From contig CAZSAK010000001.1 of the NCBI GenBank assembly GCA_964605155.1, forward strand, positions 1-64,000: a stretch of DNA of 64,000 nucleotides, read 5' to 3'. Made by a program: the position numbers and the translations under genes. The notes below the pieces were generated by a model, which saw nothing but the letters and a program-made list of their open reading frames with translations, was not told where the DNA came from and made no database searches. This document shows, one piece after another, positions 51,305 to 59,831 of this stretch. The stretch comes from CAZSAK01 sp964605155 (GTDB lineage: Bacteria; Pseudomonadota; Gammaproteobacteria; SZUA-140). Each line of letters begins with the position of its first letter. Positions within the stretch are counted from its first letter, which is position 1.

Positions 51305-54019
51305 GTGCTGAAGAGATATTTCATCATATTGTTTATTACTTTGAGTGTGTCTGGTTATAGGGCTATCCAGGCTCAGGATATTCACTCAGATGTTAATCAC
51401 AATGCTGATTCTACTATTACCAAAAAGGTTCAAAAAGGGTTGGACTATCTGGAATCAGGCGACCTTGATAAAGCCGTAGATACATTCAAGAATATTCTTG
51501 AGATAAGTCCGGATCATCCGGAGGCCAATTACAGGCTTGGCTTTATCTATATGCGGCAGGAAAAACCCGAAGAAGGTATTGAATTCCTGGAAAAGGCAGT
51601 TATGCTTGACCCAGTAAATGTCTCCTACCACATGACGTTAGCTAAAGCCTATGAGTTTGTCCGTCAATACAATAAGGCCATTGAACAATATGAAAAGGTT
51701 GCCAGATTGGCGGAATCCGATACCGAGGAGCAACTGGAGGCGCGCAAAAAGATCGATTACCTCAAGGCAACGCAGTACGCAACCAAAGGCGAGGTCGACA
51801 AGGCTTTACCTATCTTTGCAAAACTCGCAGATCAATTTCCTGATGATACCTTGATTCAATACAGCCTGGGGCTGGCATATCTGTTTAAAAAGCAATTGGG
51901 AAAATCGGAGGCGATTTTTACCAAACTGATCGACTTGACGCCAGATAACCTAAATGTCTATCTAAATCTGGCAACCATATATGAACAGAAAGGTGAATTG
52001 CAAAAGGCTACCGATAATTTAAGAAAGGTGCTGGAAATTTCTCCGCAAGGTAGATTTGCCCAACAAGCGCACCAAAGACTAGGCATAATAGAGGGCAGGT
52101 TGTTGATGCGAGAAGGCAATCTGCAGGAGGCACTGGATACCTTAAATCAGGTTATTGAAATATCACCGGATAATTCAATCGCCTTATTCAATATAGCTGA
52201 AGTGTATCAGTCGATGGGCCAATTGGGGAAGGCCGAGCAATATTTCATGAAAGTGATTGAGCGTTCACCAAGTAACATGGAAGCACGCTTGCGACTCGCA
52301 GGCCTCTATGTTGAGACCAACCGCCTTGACGAAGGTATCGAGGCATTGCAAGAGATTGTTAACCTGGGAAAGGATTCACCACAGGCCCAGAGAGCAACAG
52401 AGCTGCTTCAACGACTAATGGCTGCAAAGGAGGAGTCGATGGATGAATCCCAACGCATGCAATCGACTGTGGATCGATATCAAAGTTTGATCAAGGAAGA
52501 TCCGAATAACCTGGAGGCGCACTTTAATCTTGGTCGGATCTATTACAGGCAAGGCAAGCTCGAAGCGGCTAGGCATGAATTGGAAGATGTTGTAAGAATA
52601 AATCCTGATAACAAACAGGGTCAGATTGGACTGGCTGCTTTATACGATGAAATGGGACTATATGACCTGGCGATCGATAAATATTCTATTCTCATAGCAT
52701 TGGAGGAAGATAAACATAAGGTCGATGAATATAAGGAGTTGATGGTACTAGCAAGCGCAAAAAAAATGTATGCGGAGGGAAGTCTGGGTCTGGCCAGGGA
52801 ACAGTTTGAAGAGATAGTTACCAAGGATCCCGATAGTGCCATAGCTTATTTTTATCTTGGGCTGATAAATACAAGTGAAGATGAATTAAGCAAGGCAGTG
52901 GAAGACTACGAGGAGGTGATACGTCTGATACCCGGGCATTCAGGCGCAAGGCTGAACTTGGCAATCAATCTTGAAAGATTACATCGCGAAGAAGATGCGA
53001 TTAGTCAATATCGCAAGATACTCGAGGCCGGCCCACCATCCAGCATTGCCGAAACCGCGGAAAAAAGGTTGCTCGCAGCGGAAAAACGGATTAGCGGTCT
53101 TTCTACGGGACTGAGTTATTCGCTTGCCTCCGATTCCAATACGAATCTGAGTGATACAAATCCGGCTGATGACATTAGATCCGACCTCTCCGTAAATATT
53201 TCCTATCAGCACAAATTGGAAAATGGTGTCAGATTGAGACTTTCAACAACGCCAACATATTCGACTTATCATATTGGAAACTTTGATTATTTAAACACCA
53301 GTTCATCCATTTCTGCGACGCTGTTTCCTGCGCGCTACACTTTTGTAGGTGGTTATACCAACAGGACAACCAGAGGGCTCGTAACATCAAACCGGTTCAG
53401 TGGAAGTGATGTTCTGTTTGGTGAAGGATCTACACGGATACGGTTACCAAAAATCTTTTCACCATTCTCGGTTGAGAATGTAACGTCCGATTTGTCATTG
53501 AATTTATCCTATACAGATTTCGAATCCGACAGCAATCCCATTTTCAGTGCGTATATTTATTCTGTCGGGTTCGGTATTAACCAGCCGTACGGTGATAATT
53601 CAGCTGTTAACCTTGGTTATAGCTATACGATCAATGATAATAAATATAATGATACACTAAGTCAGGATTATGCATATCGAAGTCAAAGCGTTAATATCGG
53701 GTTTCAATGGCTTGTTGCCCCTGGGTTTAGTGCGAATGCCCGCTACAGCTATAACCTGGTTGACTACAGCAATCTTGATTCTGTCTCACAATTTACAGAA
53801 TACAGAAAGAACGAACGGCATGTATTCAGTTTTGGCAGTTCCTACAGATACCATGAAAAAATCAGGTTTTTTGCCAATGTGTCATGGACGTATAATAATT
53901 CCAATCTGCCGGTAGGATTTGTTCTAAATGCCCAGGATGTCATCGAAGGTCTGCAAAGTGGTTCTCTGGGCGAATACAAGCGTGGCATTGTTACCATGGG
54001 GATGAATCTATTTATCTAA
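51305..54019 (+). CDS. TPR-repeat protein with C-terminal outer-membrane beta-barrel
   Basis: 904 aa from GTG 51305. A signal peptide (YFIILFITLSVSGYRAIQAQ) is followed by a long tetratricopeptide solenoid (about residues 40-600) with repeats such as YLESGDLDKAVDTFKNILEI and SPDHPEANYRLGFIYMRQEK; a linker contains the charged MAAKEESMDESQRMQ. From about residue 605 the pattern changes to alternating strands (STGLSYSLASDSNTNLSD, SVNISYQHKLENGVRLRLST, FVGGYTNRTT) and ends RGIVTMGMNLFI. This TPR-plus-barrel plan resembles polysaccharide exporters such as BcsC and PgaA. It may therefore be the outer-membrane exit of the locus. The cargo is unknown. Confidence 0.85.
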   Translation: MLKRYFIILFITLSVSGYRAIQAQDIHSDVNHNADSTITKKVQKGLDYLESGDLDKAVDTFKNILEISPDHPEANYRLGFIYMRQEKPEEGIEFLEKAVMLDPVNVSYHMTLAKAYEFVRQYNKAIEQYEKVARLAESDTEEQLEARKKIDYLKATQYATKGEVDKALPIFAKLADQFPDDTLIQYSLGLAYLFKKQLGKSEAIFTKLIDLTPDNLNVYLNLATIYEQKGELQKATDNLRKVLEISPQGRFAQQAHQRLGIIEGRLLMREGNLQEALDTLNQVIEISPDNSIALFNIAEVYQSMGQLGKAEQYFMKVIERSPSNMEARLRLAGLYVETNRLDEGIEALQEIVNLGKDSPQAQRATELLQRLMAAKEESMDESQRMQSTVDRYQSLIKEDPNNLEAHFNLGRIYYRQGKLEAARHELEDVVRINPDNKQGQIGLAALYDEMGLYDLAIDKYSILIALEEDKHKVDEYKELMVLASAKKMYAEGSLGLAREQFEEIVTKDPDSAIAYFYLGLINTSEDELSKAVEDYEEVIRLIPGHSGARLNLAINLERLHREEDAISQYRKILEAGPPSSIAETAEKRLLAAEKRISGLSTGLSYSLASDSNTNLSDTNPADDIRSDLSVNISYQHKLENGVRLRLSTTPTYSTYHIGNFDYLNTSSSISATLFPARYTFVGGYTNRTTRGLVTSNRFSGSDVLFGEGSTRIRLPKIFSPFSVENVTSDLSLNLSYTDFESDSNPIFSAYIYSVGFGINQPYGDNSAVNLGYSYTINDNKYNDTLSQDYAYRSQSVNIGFQWLVAPGFSANARYSYNLVDYSNLDSVSQFTEYRKNERHVFSFGSSYRYHEKIRFFANVSWTYNNSNLPVGFVLNAQDVIEGLQSGSLGEYKRGIVTMGMNLFI

Positions 54020-54139
54020 CTCCGGTATGATTACCCGGTACATGAGTGCACTGATTGCCGGAAAATATACTGAGCGCTAAAACTTGGAGCCATCCAATTC
54101 AAATTGGGCAATTCGATTGATCATATAGACGTATAAGCT

Positions 54140-54901
54140 CTAGTCCCGCAGTGAATTAAAGGCAGTCACCGCCCATGTCAGGGCAGCACCCGAGAATATC
54201 AGCACGATCACAAATCCCTTTAAAAAAACTGCCATATCCGGCGTATCGATAAATACGGTCCTGATCGCCTCAACAGCATAACTGATAGGGTTGATAAGGG
54301 CGATAACCTGGATCCAATCCGGCATAAAATGTTTTGGTACGAATGCGGATGATAAAAACATCAGCGGTAATGTCATCAGGTTGCCAATCATGACCAAGGG
54401 TTCCTCTCTCTGCAGGGTAATGGCAAAGCCGTTGGATAGCGAGGCAAATGCCACACCAAGAAGGAAGACAATAATCATTCCGAGCAGGAGGTAGAAAAGA
54501 TTAATTGTTGTGATTCCGCCGAAAATCCATGCAACGATCAAAATAATAATGGACTGAGTAATTACCTGTACGGCAGAATGCAAAACGCGACTTAGAACAA
54601 TGGCAACTCTAGAAACCGGTGCAACGAGCATCTTGTCGACTGTGCCGGAAGTAATTTCACGCAGCAGGCTGACACCCGACCAGGAGGAACCGAACAATAC
54701 GGTCATGATCAGGATGCCCGGTATCATAAATTCCATGTAGTTATTGCCATCAGTGCCGGGTAGTTGCACAAAATTTCTGAATAGTTGGGCAAATATTAAG
54801 AGCCATATCAATGGCTGGATCAGCGTAAAGAGCGACCAAAGCGGCATTCTTATGGTAATCCTCATGTATTTATTGAACAGATGCCAGGTATCAGCGATCA
54901 C
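54140..54901 (-). CDS. ABC-2 type transporter permease
   Basis: 253 aa with six hydrophobic segments (for example SLFTLIQPLIWLLIFAQLF and SIIILIVAWIFGGITTINLF) and the ABC-2 motif NPISYAVEAIRTVFI. Similar to DrrB-type permeases of drug or polymer exporters. Its ATG overlaps the ATPase stop by four bases, so the two form one unit. It points towards the TPR-barrel gene (convergent, about 120 bases apart). Substrate unknown. Confidence 0.9.
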   Translation of the reverse strand: MIADTWHLFNKYMRITIRMPLWSLFTLIQPLIWLLIFAQLFRNFVQLPGTDGNNYMEFMIPGILIMTVLFGSSWSGVSLLREITSGTVDKMLVAPVSRVAIVLSRVLHSAVQVITQSIIILIVAWIFGGITTINLFYLLLGMIIVFLLGVAFASLSNGFAITLQREEPLVMIGNLMTLPLMFLSSAFVPKHFMPDWIQVIALINPISYAVEAIRTVFIDTPDMAVFLKGFVIVLIFSGAALTWAVTAFNSLRD

Positions 54902-56109
54902 GATTTATTCTCCCATTGGTTTTTATCCGGCCAGGTATCAGCTGGCTTTTTTGTATCTTGTGGCTCTCCTGTATGCGGGGTATTTTCATCATTCCACTGG
55001 TTTGTGCTTGACGACCACTGATTGTTTTCCCATGTTTCCTCCCCAGCCTCTTGCTGCTCTTTATCACTGCTGTCCGAATTGTCCCATTTGCCCTGCCATT
55101 TACCACCGCCTTTCCCTGCCCACTGTTTCCACCATTCATCGGTTGTTTCCTGTTGCGGAGTTTGCATGCTGGAGCCGGTATATTTCAGAAACACATCATC
55201 CAGTGAAGGGCGGGATAAAGCCAGGCTTTTGACCTCGATCTGGTTTTTTGATGCAAGCATCATTAATTTTGGTACTGATTCTGCACCGTCAGCTACATAA
55301 AGATGCAGGTTATTACCTACCCATACAGAATCCTTGATGTAATCCTGTTGTTTAGCGAGATACGAGAATGCTTGTTCATTCTTGTCCACCTTTTCAAAAG
55401 AAACCACAACAGAATCACCCTTGATACTGTTTTTCAATTCATCAGGCGTACCGATGATCTGGATCTTGCCCGTATTGATAATTGCAACGCGATGCGACAG
55501 ACTGTCCGCTTCTTCAAGATAATGCGTGGTAAGCAGGATTGTCAGTCCAAAGTTGGTGTTAAGCTCCCTGATGTGTTTCCAGAGCACCTTCCTGCTCCTG
55601 ATGTCGAGCCCCAGGGTGGGTTCATCCAGGAACAGAATCTTCGGTCTGTGTATCAATGCAGTCGCAATATCGAGTTTGCGTCTGATGCCGCCAGAATATG
55701 TGGTGACAACATTATCGAGTTGTCCGGTCAAATCGAAATATTCGGCAAGCTCTGATATGCGATCATTAATGTCATTGCTCTTCATATGATAAAGCTGTCC
55801 CTGTAATCGCATGTTTTCCCTGCCGGTAAGAAAATAATCGATACCCGTTTGTTGGGCGACGACTCCGATGGTCTGCCTGACCTTGTCCGGTGCGATATCA
55901 ACATCCAGACCACCGACCATCACCTGACCGGAATCGAACCCGCTTAACGTGGACAGTACCCGAATAGTCGTTGTCTTACCGGCACCGTTCGGGCCGAGCA
56001 AAGCCATGACCTCGGACGCGTTCACACACAGGTCCAGCTCATCTAGGGCTTTGTGATTTGGTGGATAAATCTTGGTCAGTTGTTTGATCTGGATCGCGTA
56101 TTTGTCCAT
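54898..56109 (-). CDS. ABC transporter ATP-binding protein with Trp-rich low-complexity tail
   Basis: 403 aa from ATG 56109, supported by GGGGA seven bases upstream; a longer frame to 56172 lacks homology. DrrA-type ATPase: Walker A GPNGAGKTTTI, signature YSGGIRRKLDIATAL, Walker B ILFLDEPTLGLD, then the C-terminal accessory domain ending SLDDVFLKYTG. After about residue 323 comes an unusual tail of about 80 residues rich in Trp, Lys, Gln, Asn and Glu (WWKQWAGKGGGKWQGKWD, ENNQWSSSTNQWNDEN). Canonical DrrA-type ATPases end before such a tail. It resembles the insert in the RND exporter. Partner permease follows. Confidence 0.92.
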   Translation of the reverse strand: MDKYAIQIKQLTKIYPPNHKALDELDLCVNASEVMALLGPNGAGKTTTIRVLSTLSGFDSGQVMVGGLDVDIAPDKVRQTIGVVAQQTGIDYFLTGRENMRLQGQLYHMKSNDINDRISELAEYFDLTGQLDNVVTTYSGGIRRKLDIATALIHRPKILFLDEPTLGLDIRSRKVLWKHIRELNTNFGLTILLTTHYLEEADSLSHRVAIINTGKIQIIGTPDELKNSIKGDSVVVSFEKVDKNEQAFSYLAKQQDYIKDSVWVGNNLHLYVADGAESVPKLMMLASKNQIEVKSLALSRPSLDDVFLKYTGSSMQTPQQETTDEWWKQWAGKGGGKWQGKWDNSDSSDKEQQEAGEETWENNQWSSSTNQWNDENTPHTGEPQDTKKPADTWPDKNQWENKS

Positions 56110-56364
56110 AATATTCCCCGGAATTATTATAAGCGAATGAAATATATATATTTTTCTGTTGGAATCAGCCAATCAATATTGTTATAAAGTCAGTCACGGA
56201 ATCACCACGGTCCCGATCGTTCAGGTATAGTATGAAAAATCCATCTACTGCTAGCAAGTAACTGATTATCGGCAAGGAACTACTATTCTAACGTATTTGT
56301 ACAATATTCATCTATTATTTTCATCCTTGCTGCGTACCGTGATGGCGGCGGATGTGGAAGGTGA

Positions 56365-57387
56365 ATGCTCTTGCGTGTAATTGGTATCGAGACATCCTGC
56401 GACGAGACCGGCGTGGCCGTATATGACTCTGAGTGTGGTCTGATGGCCCATCGATTACACAGCCAAATGAGACTGCACGCTGCATATGGAGGGGTTGTAC
56501 CTGAGCTGGCATCACGCGATCATATACGACGGTTGCCATCCCTGTTAAAAGAGGCACTGGTAGAGTCTCGCATGTCGATGAGCGATGTCCACGGGGTGGC
56601 CTATACTGCGGGGCCTGGCCTGATCGGGGCATTATTGGCAGGAGCTTCATTTGGTCGCAGTCTTGCCATGTCATGCGATATCCCTGCAATTGCCCTGCAT
56701 CATATGGAGGCCCATTTGCTGGCGGTGATGCTTGAGGACAACAAGCCCCAATTCCCATTTGTCGCCTTGCTGGTATCCGGTGGTCATACCATGCTGGTAT
56801 TCGTGGAAAGGGTTGGAAACTACAGGATTTTGGGCGAAACACTTGACGATGCGGTCGGTGAGGCCTTTGATAAGACAGCCAAATTACTCGGCTTGGCTTA
56901 TCCGGGTGGTCCCCTGCTTGCTGAACTTGCCAAAAGCGGAGATCCGCATCGTTTTGATTTTCCGCGACCTATGACGGATCGTTCCGGACTGGATTTCAGT
57001 TTCAGCGGGTTGAAGACATATACCATGAATACATTGTACAGCAATACCGGTAACGGCAGTTTACACGCGGATATCGCCTGTGCATTTCAGGCGGCAGTGG
57101 TTGATACGCTGATAATTAAATGCCGTCGTTCCCTCAAGCAAACGGGGCTTAATCAACTCGTGGTTGCCGGTGGTGTGGGAGCAAATACCATGCTGCGTGA
57201 ACGGCTGGACGAAATGGCGCACAAGGATGGGGCAGCGGTCTTTTATCCACGTAAGGAGTTTTGTACCGACAACGGGGCCATGATCGCATATGCTGGTTAT
57301 TTGCGGTGTCAGGCCGGACAGGTTGAGTCATTGAAAATTAGTGCCAGGGCTAGGTGGCCTATGGATGAGATAACAGCACTTGATTAG
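56365..57387 (+). CDS. tsaD: tRNA N6-adenosine threonylcarbamoyltransferase
   Basis: 340 aa. It transfers threonylcarbamoyl from the TsaC product to A37 of tRNA. Motifs: VIGIETSCDETGVAVYD, the metal-binding HHMEAHLLA, SGGHTMLVF, LDDAVGEAFDKTAKLLGL and VAGGVGANTMLRERL. GGAAGG ends three bases before ATG 56365, whereas TTG 56371 is nine bases away and would give the common start RVIGIETSCDE; either start is possible. Convergent with plsY. Confidence 0.97.
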   Translation: MLLRVIGIETSCDETGVAVYDSECGLMAHRLHSQMRLHAAYGGVVPELASRDHIRRLPSLLKEALVESRMSMSDVHGVAYTAGPGLIGALLAGASFGRSLAMSCDIPAIALHHMEAHLLAVMLEDNKPQFPFVALLVSGGHTMLVFVERVGNYRILGETLDDAVGEAFDKTAKLLGLAYPGGPLLAELAKSGDPHRFDFPRPMTDRSGLDFSFSGLKTYTMNTLYSNTGNGSLHADIACAFQAAVVDTLIIKCRRSLKQTGLNQLVVAGGVGANTMLRERLDEMAHKDGAAVFYPRKEFCTDNGAMIAYAGYLRCQAGQVESLKISARARWPMDEITALD

Positions 57388-57406
57388 TGTGATACAGGAT
57401 CCTGTT

Positions 57407-57994
57407 TCAGCGACTTCCTATCCTGGGTTCAGTGCCAAGGTACAGTTTCTGGATGTTTATTCGATGACGCCAGATAAGAATGATCGTTACTGTACACACC
57501 ATCATGATTAAATCCGGAGTAGGCAGTGTAAACAAGGAAATAAATGGCGCCATAATTGCTGCGCTGATGGCCGCAAGTGAAGAGATCCGGAATATCAGCG
57601 CCATCAGGATCCAGATTATGATTAACAACAGGCCGGTCAGCCATGACAATCCCAGTATTACGCCTAGTGCAGTGGCGACGCCCTTACCGCCTCTGAATGA
57701 AAAAAAAACCGGATAGCAATGTCCCAGAAAGGCCGCCAGTCCCGTTAATGCCAATGTCAGGGTGCTTACATCCAGGTATCTCGCCAGCAGAACAGGCAAT
57801 AATCCTTTTGACATATCACCCAGCAACACAAGGGCAGCCAGCTTTTTGCTGCCCAAACGCAGTACATTTGTTGCCCCGGGATTCCCTGATCCCTGCGTGC
57901 GAGGATCGGGCAGACCAGTGAGTTTGCATACGATGATGGCCATCGACAGCGAGCCGACCAGATACGCGGTCGTAATTAAAATAAAGTCAGTCAT
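57407..57994 (-). CDS. plsY: Glycerol-3-phosphate acyltransferase PlsY
   Basis: 195 aa inner-membrane protein that uses acyl-phosphate to acylate glycerol-3-phosphate in phospholipid synthesis. Conserved loops GSGNPGATNVLR, FRGGKGVATALGV and a final block close to HRxNIxKL (HRINIQKLYLGTEPRIG) are visible among five hydrophobic segments. Divergent from folB with an 80-95-base gap; the order tsaD-plsY-folB is common in related genomes. Confidence 0.96.
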   Translation of the reverse strand: MTDFILITTAYLVGSLSMAIIVCKLTGLPDPRTQGSGNPGATNVLRLGSKKLAALVLLGDMSKGLLPVLLARYLDVSTLTLALTGLAAFLGHCYPVFFSFRGGKGVATALGVILGLSWLTGLLLIIIWILMALIFRISSLAAISAAIMAPFISLFTLPTPDLIMMVCTVTIILIWRHRINIQKLYLGTEPRIGSR

Positions 57995-58089
57995 TCAGGC
58001 GACTTTGTTAATATAGCGAACGTTATAATGCGCATAAATATAACATTAATGGCACAGCATGCGGTATTGAAATAATGTCAGAAAGTAAT

Positions 58090-58446
58090 ATGGATATAAT
58101 TTATCTGCATGATCTCAAGGTGGAAACCATCATAGGTGTCTTTGGCTGGGAACGCTGTACCACGCAAGTCGTTATCATCGATCTGGAGATGCAAACGGAC
58201 ATTCGTAAATCTGCCAAGACTGACTCGATCGAAGATACATTGAATTACAAAGCGGTAGCAAAACGTGTTATTGAATATGTAGAAAACAGTCAATTCCAGC
58301 TTGTCGAGACACTGGCGGAACATGTCGCGGAAATCCTGCTCAAGGATTTTGGCATAGAGTGGCTGCGTGTGCGGGTTAACAAGAAAGGCGCCGTGCGCGG
58401 AGCAGGTGATGTGGGTGTGATTATCGAACGGGGTGTCAGAGCTTGA
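58090..58446 (+). CDS. folB: Dihydroneopterin aldolase
   Basis: 118 aa from ATG 58090 (the family start MDIIYLHDLKVETIIGVF; ATG 58075 adds five residues). It splits 7,8-dihydroneopterin in folate synthesis. Motifs: GVFGWERCT, DTLNYKAVAKRV, QLVETLAEHVA and the catalytic Lys in VNKKGAVRGAGDVGV. It ends one base before the folK start, so the two are coupled. Confidence 0.95.
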   Translation: MDIIYLHDLKVETIIGVFGWERCTTQVVIIDLEMQTDIRKSAKTDSIEDTLNYKAVAKRVIEYVENSQFQLVETLAEHVAEILLKDFGIEWLRVRVNKKGAVRGAGDVGVIIERGVRA

Positions 58447-58447
58447 G

Positions 58448-58936
58448 ATGTCGAAGGTCTACGTGAGTATCGGCAGTAATATTGATCCCGAGGACAACAT
58501 ACGCTCTGGTGTGTGTACATTGAAGCAACTCTATCCAGCGCTGACGGTTTCCTCTGTATATAAAAGCAAGGCTATAGGTCTTGATGGTGACGATTTTTAC
58601 AATTTGGTTGTGGGATTTGATACGGACAATAGTGTTTACGAAATAGTGAGTCAACTAAAACATATTGAGGTTCAACACAAGCGGGATCGATGCAGCAGTC
58701 ATATCAGTTCCAGAACACTCGATATGGATTTATTACTTTACGACAACCTGGTATTGTGCGAGCCGAATTTGAAGATACCGCGCGATGAAATCATGCAGTA
58801 TACATTTGTGCTTTGTCCTTTGTCTGAAATTGCGGGGCAGACAAGACACCCGGTCAACGGCTTAACATATAATGAGTTATGGCTGAAGTTCGATGATCAT
58901 TTGCAGCCATTACAGCGGATCGATTTTCAGTGGTGA
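58448..58936 (+). CDS. folK: 2-amino-4-hydroxy-6-hydroxymethyldihydropteridine pyrophosphokinase
   Basis: 162 aa from ATG 58448, two bases after the folB stop; GTG 58433 overlaps folB. It pyrophosphorylates the pterin made by FolB. Motifs: VYVSIGSNIDPEDNIRSG, VSSVYKSKAIGL, and RTLDMDLLLYDN, which carries the Mg-binding Asp pair, plus a region before it that is shorter than usual. The C-terminal PLSEIAGQTRHPVNG matches the family. Confidence 0.95.
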   Translation: MSKVYVSIGSNIDPEDNIRSGVCTLKQLYPALTVSSVYKSKAIGLDGDDFYNLVVGFDTDNSVYEIVSQLKHIEVQHKRDRCSSHISSRTLDMDLLLYDNLVLCEPNLKIPRDEIMQYTFVLCPLSEIAGQTRHPVNGLTYNELWLKFDDHLQPLQRIDFQW

Positions 58937-58954
58937 TTACTACTGAATCCAGGG

Positions 58955-59707
58955 CTAATCATTCAGTGCACGCCCGCCGTCAATTCTGATAACCTCGCCA
59001 CTCGTATAATCAGCATCGCGGATCAGAAACAGTACTGCACGTGCAACGTCTTTGGGATTGCCCTGACGTTTCAGTGCGGTACGTGAGATGATACGCTGTT
59101 TGGTCACTTCGTCTATCCCTCTTTCCGGCCAGAGTATTACCCCGGGTGCAACTGCATTCACCCGTACATTCGGTCCAAGTTCACGAGCCATGGCCTTGGT
59201 GAGCATGACAAGGCCGGCCTTGGCCATACTGTATACCGCGTATGTCTTTAAAGGGCGTTCCGCATGAATGTCGACAATGTTGATAATACAGCCCCTGGTA
59301 TTGTGTAACGCCCGTGCGGCAGCTTGGGACAGAAAAAAAGGCGCCTTCAGGTTTGTGCCGATCAGATCATTCCATTGATCCTCGTTGACCGTCCCGATCG
59401 GAGTTGGAAAAAAACTCGAAGCATTGTTTATCAAAATGTCAAGACGCCCCCATACATCTTCCGCCTTTTGTACGACAGAGTTCAGCTTGGCGGTATGCAA
59501 AAGGTCGGCCTGGATCAAAATCACGGAATCCTCCCTCACAGCATTCAGCTCCTGCTGGAGCTTATGCGCCTCCTGTTTTGAGCTGCGATAATGCAATATC
59601 AGGTTCATGCCATGGGTGTGCAAGGTTCGCGCGATGACTTCCCCGAGACGGCGTGCCGCTCCCGTAATCAGTACGACCTTTCCTGCCAAGCTGGTGTCGT
59701 TTTGCAC
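58955..59707 (-). CDS. Pteridine reductase (short-chain dehydrogenase)
   Basis: 250 aa. It reduces dihydropteridines with NADPH. The cofactor loop is TGAARRLGEVIA. The active site follows pteridine reductase PTR1 rather than ordinary SDRs: an Asp (NIVDIHAERPLK) replaces the catalytic Ser and lies 13 residues before Tyr in YSMAKAGL. The C-terminal RIDGGRAL is typical. It is convergent with folK 18 bases away, consistent with a folate salvage or FolM-like role. Confidence 0.92.
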   Translation of the reverse strand: MQNDTSLAGKVVLITGAARRLGEVIARTLHTHGMNLILHYRSSKQEAHKLQQELNAVREDSVILIQADLLHTAKLNSVVQKAEDVWGRLDILINNASSFFPTPIGTVNEDQWNDLIGTNLKAPFFLSQAAARALHNTRGCIINIVDIHAERPLKTYAVYSMAKAGLVMLTKAMARELGPNVRVNAVAPGVILWPERGIDEVTKQRIISRTALKRQGNPKDVARAVLFLIRDADYTSGEVIRIDGGRALND

Positions 59708-59831
59708 AGTTTTCCCCGTTCTTGTTATGTATTCATCGTGTTATGATTGAGTAGTTGGAAATGAGTCGCCGTTGGATAAATACGGCAATTAGCTGTCTGA
59801 ATTTCCCCATCCAGGTGATAATACCACCGTT

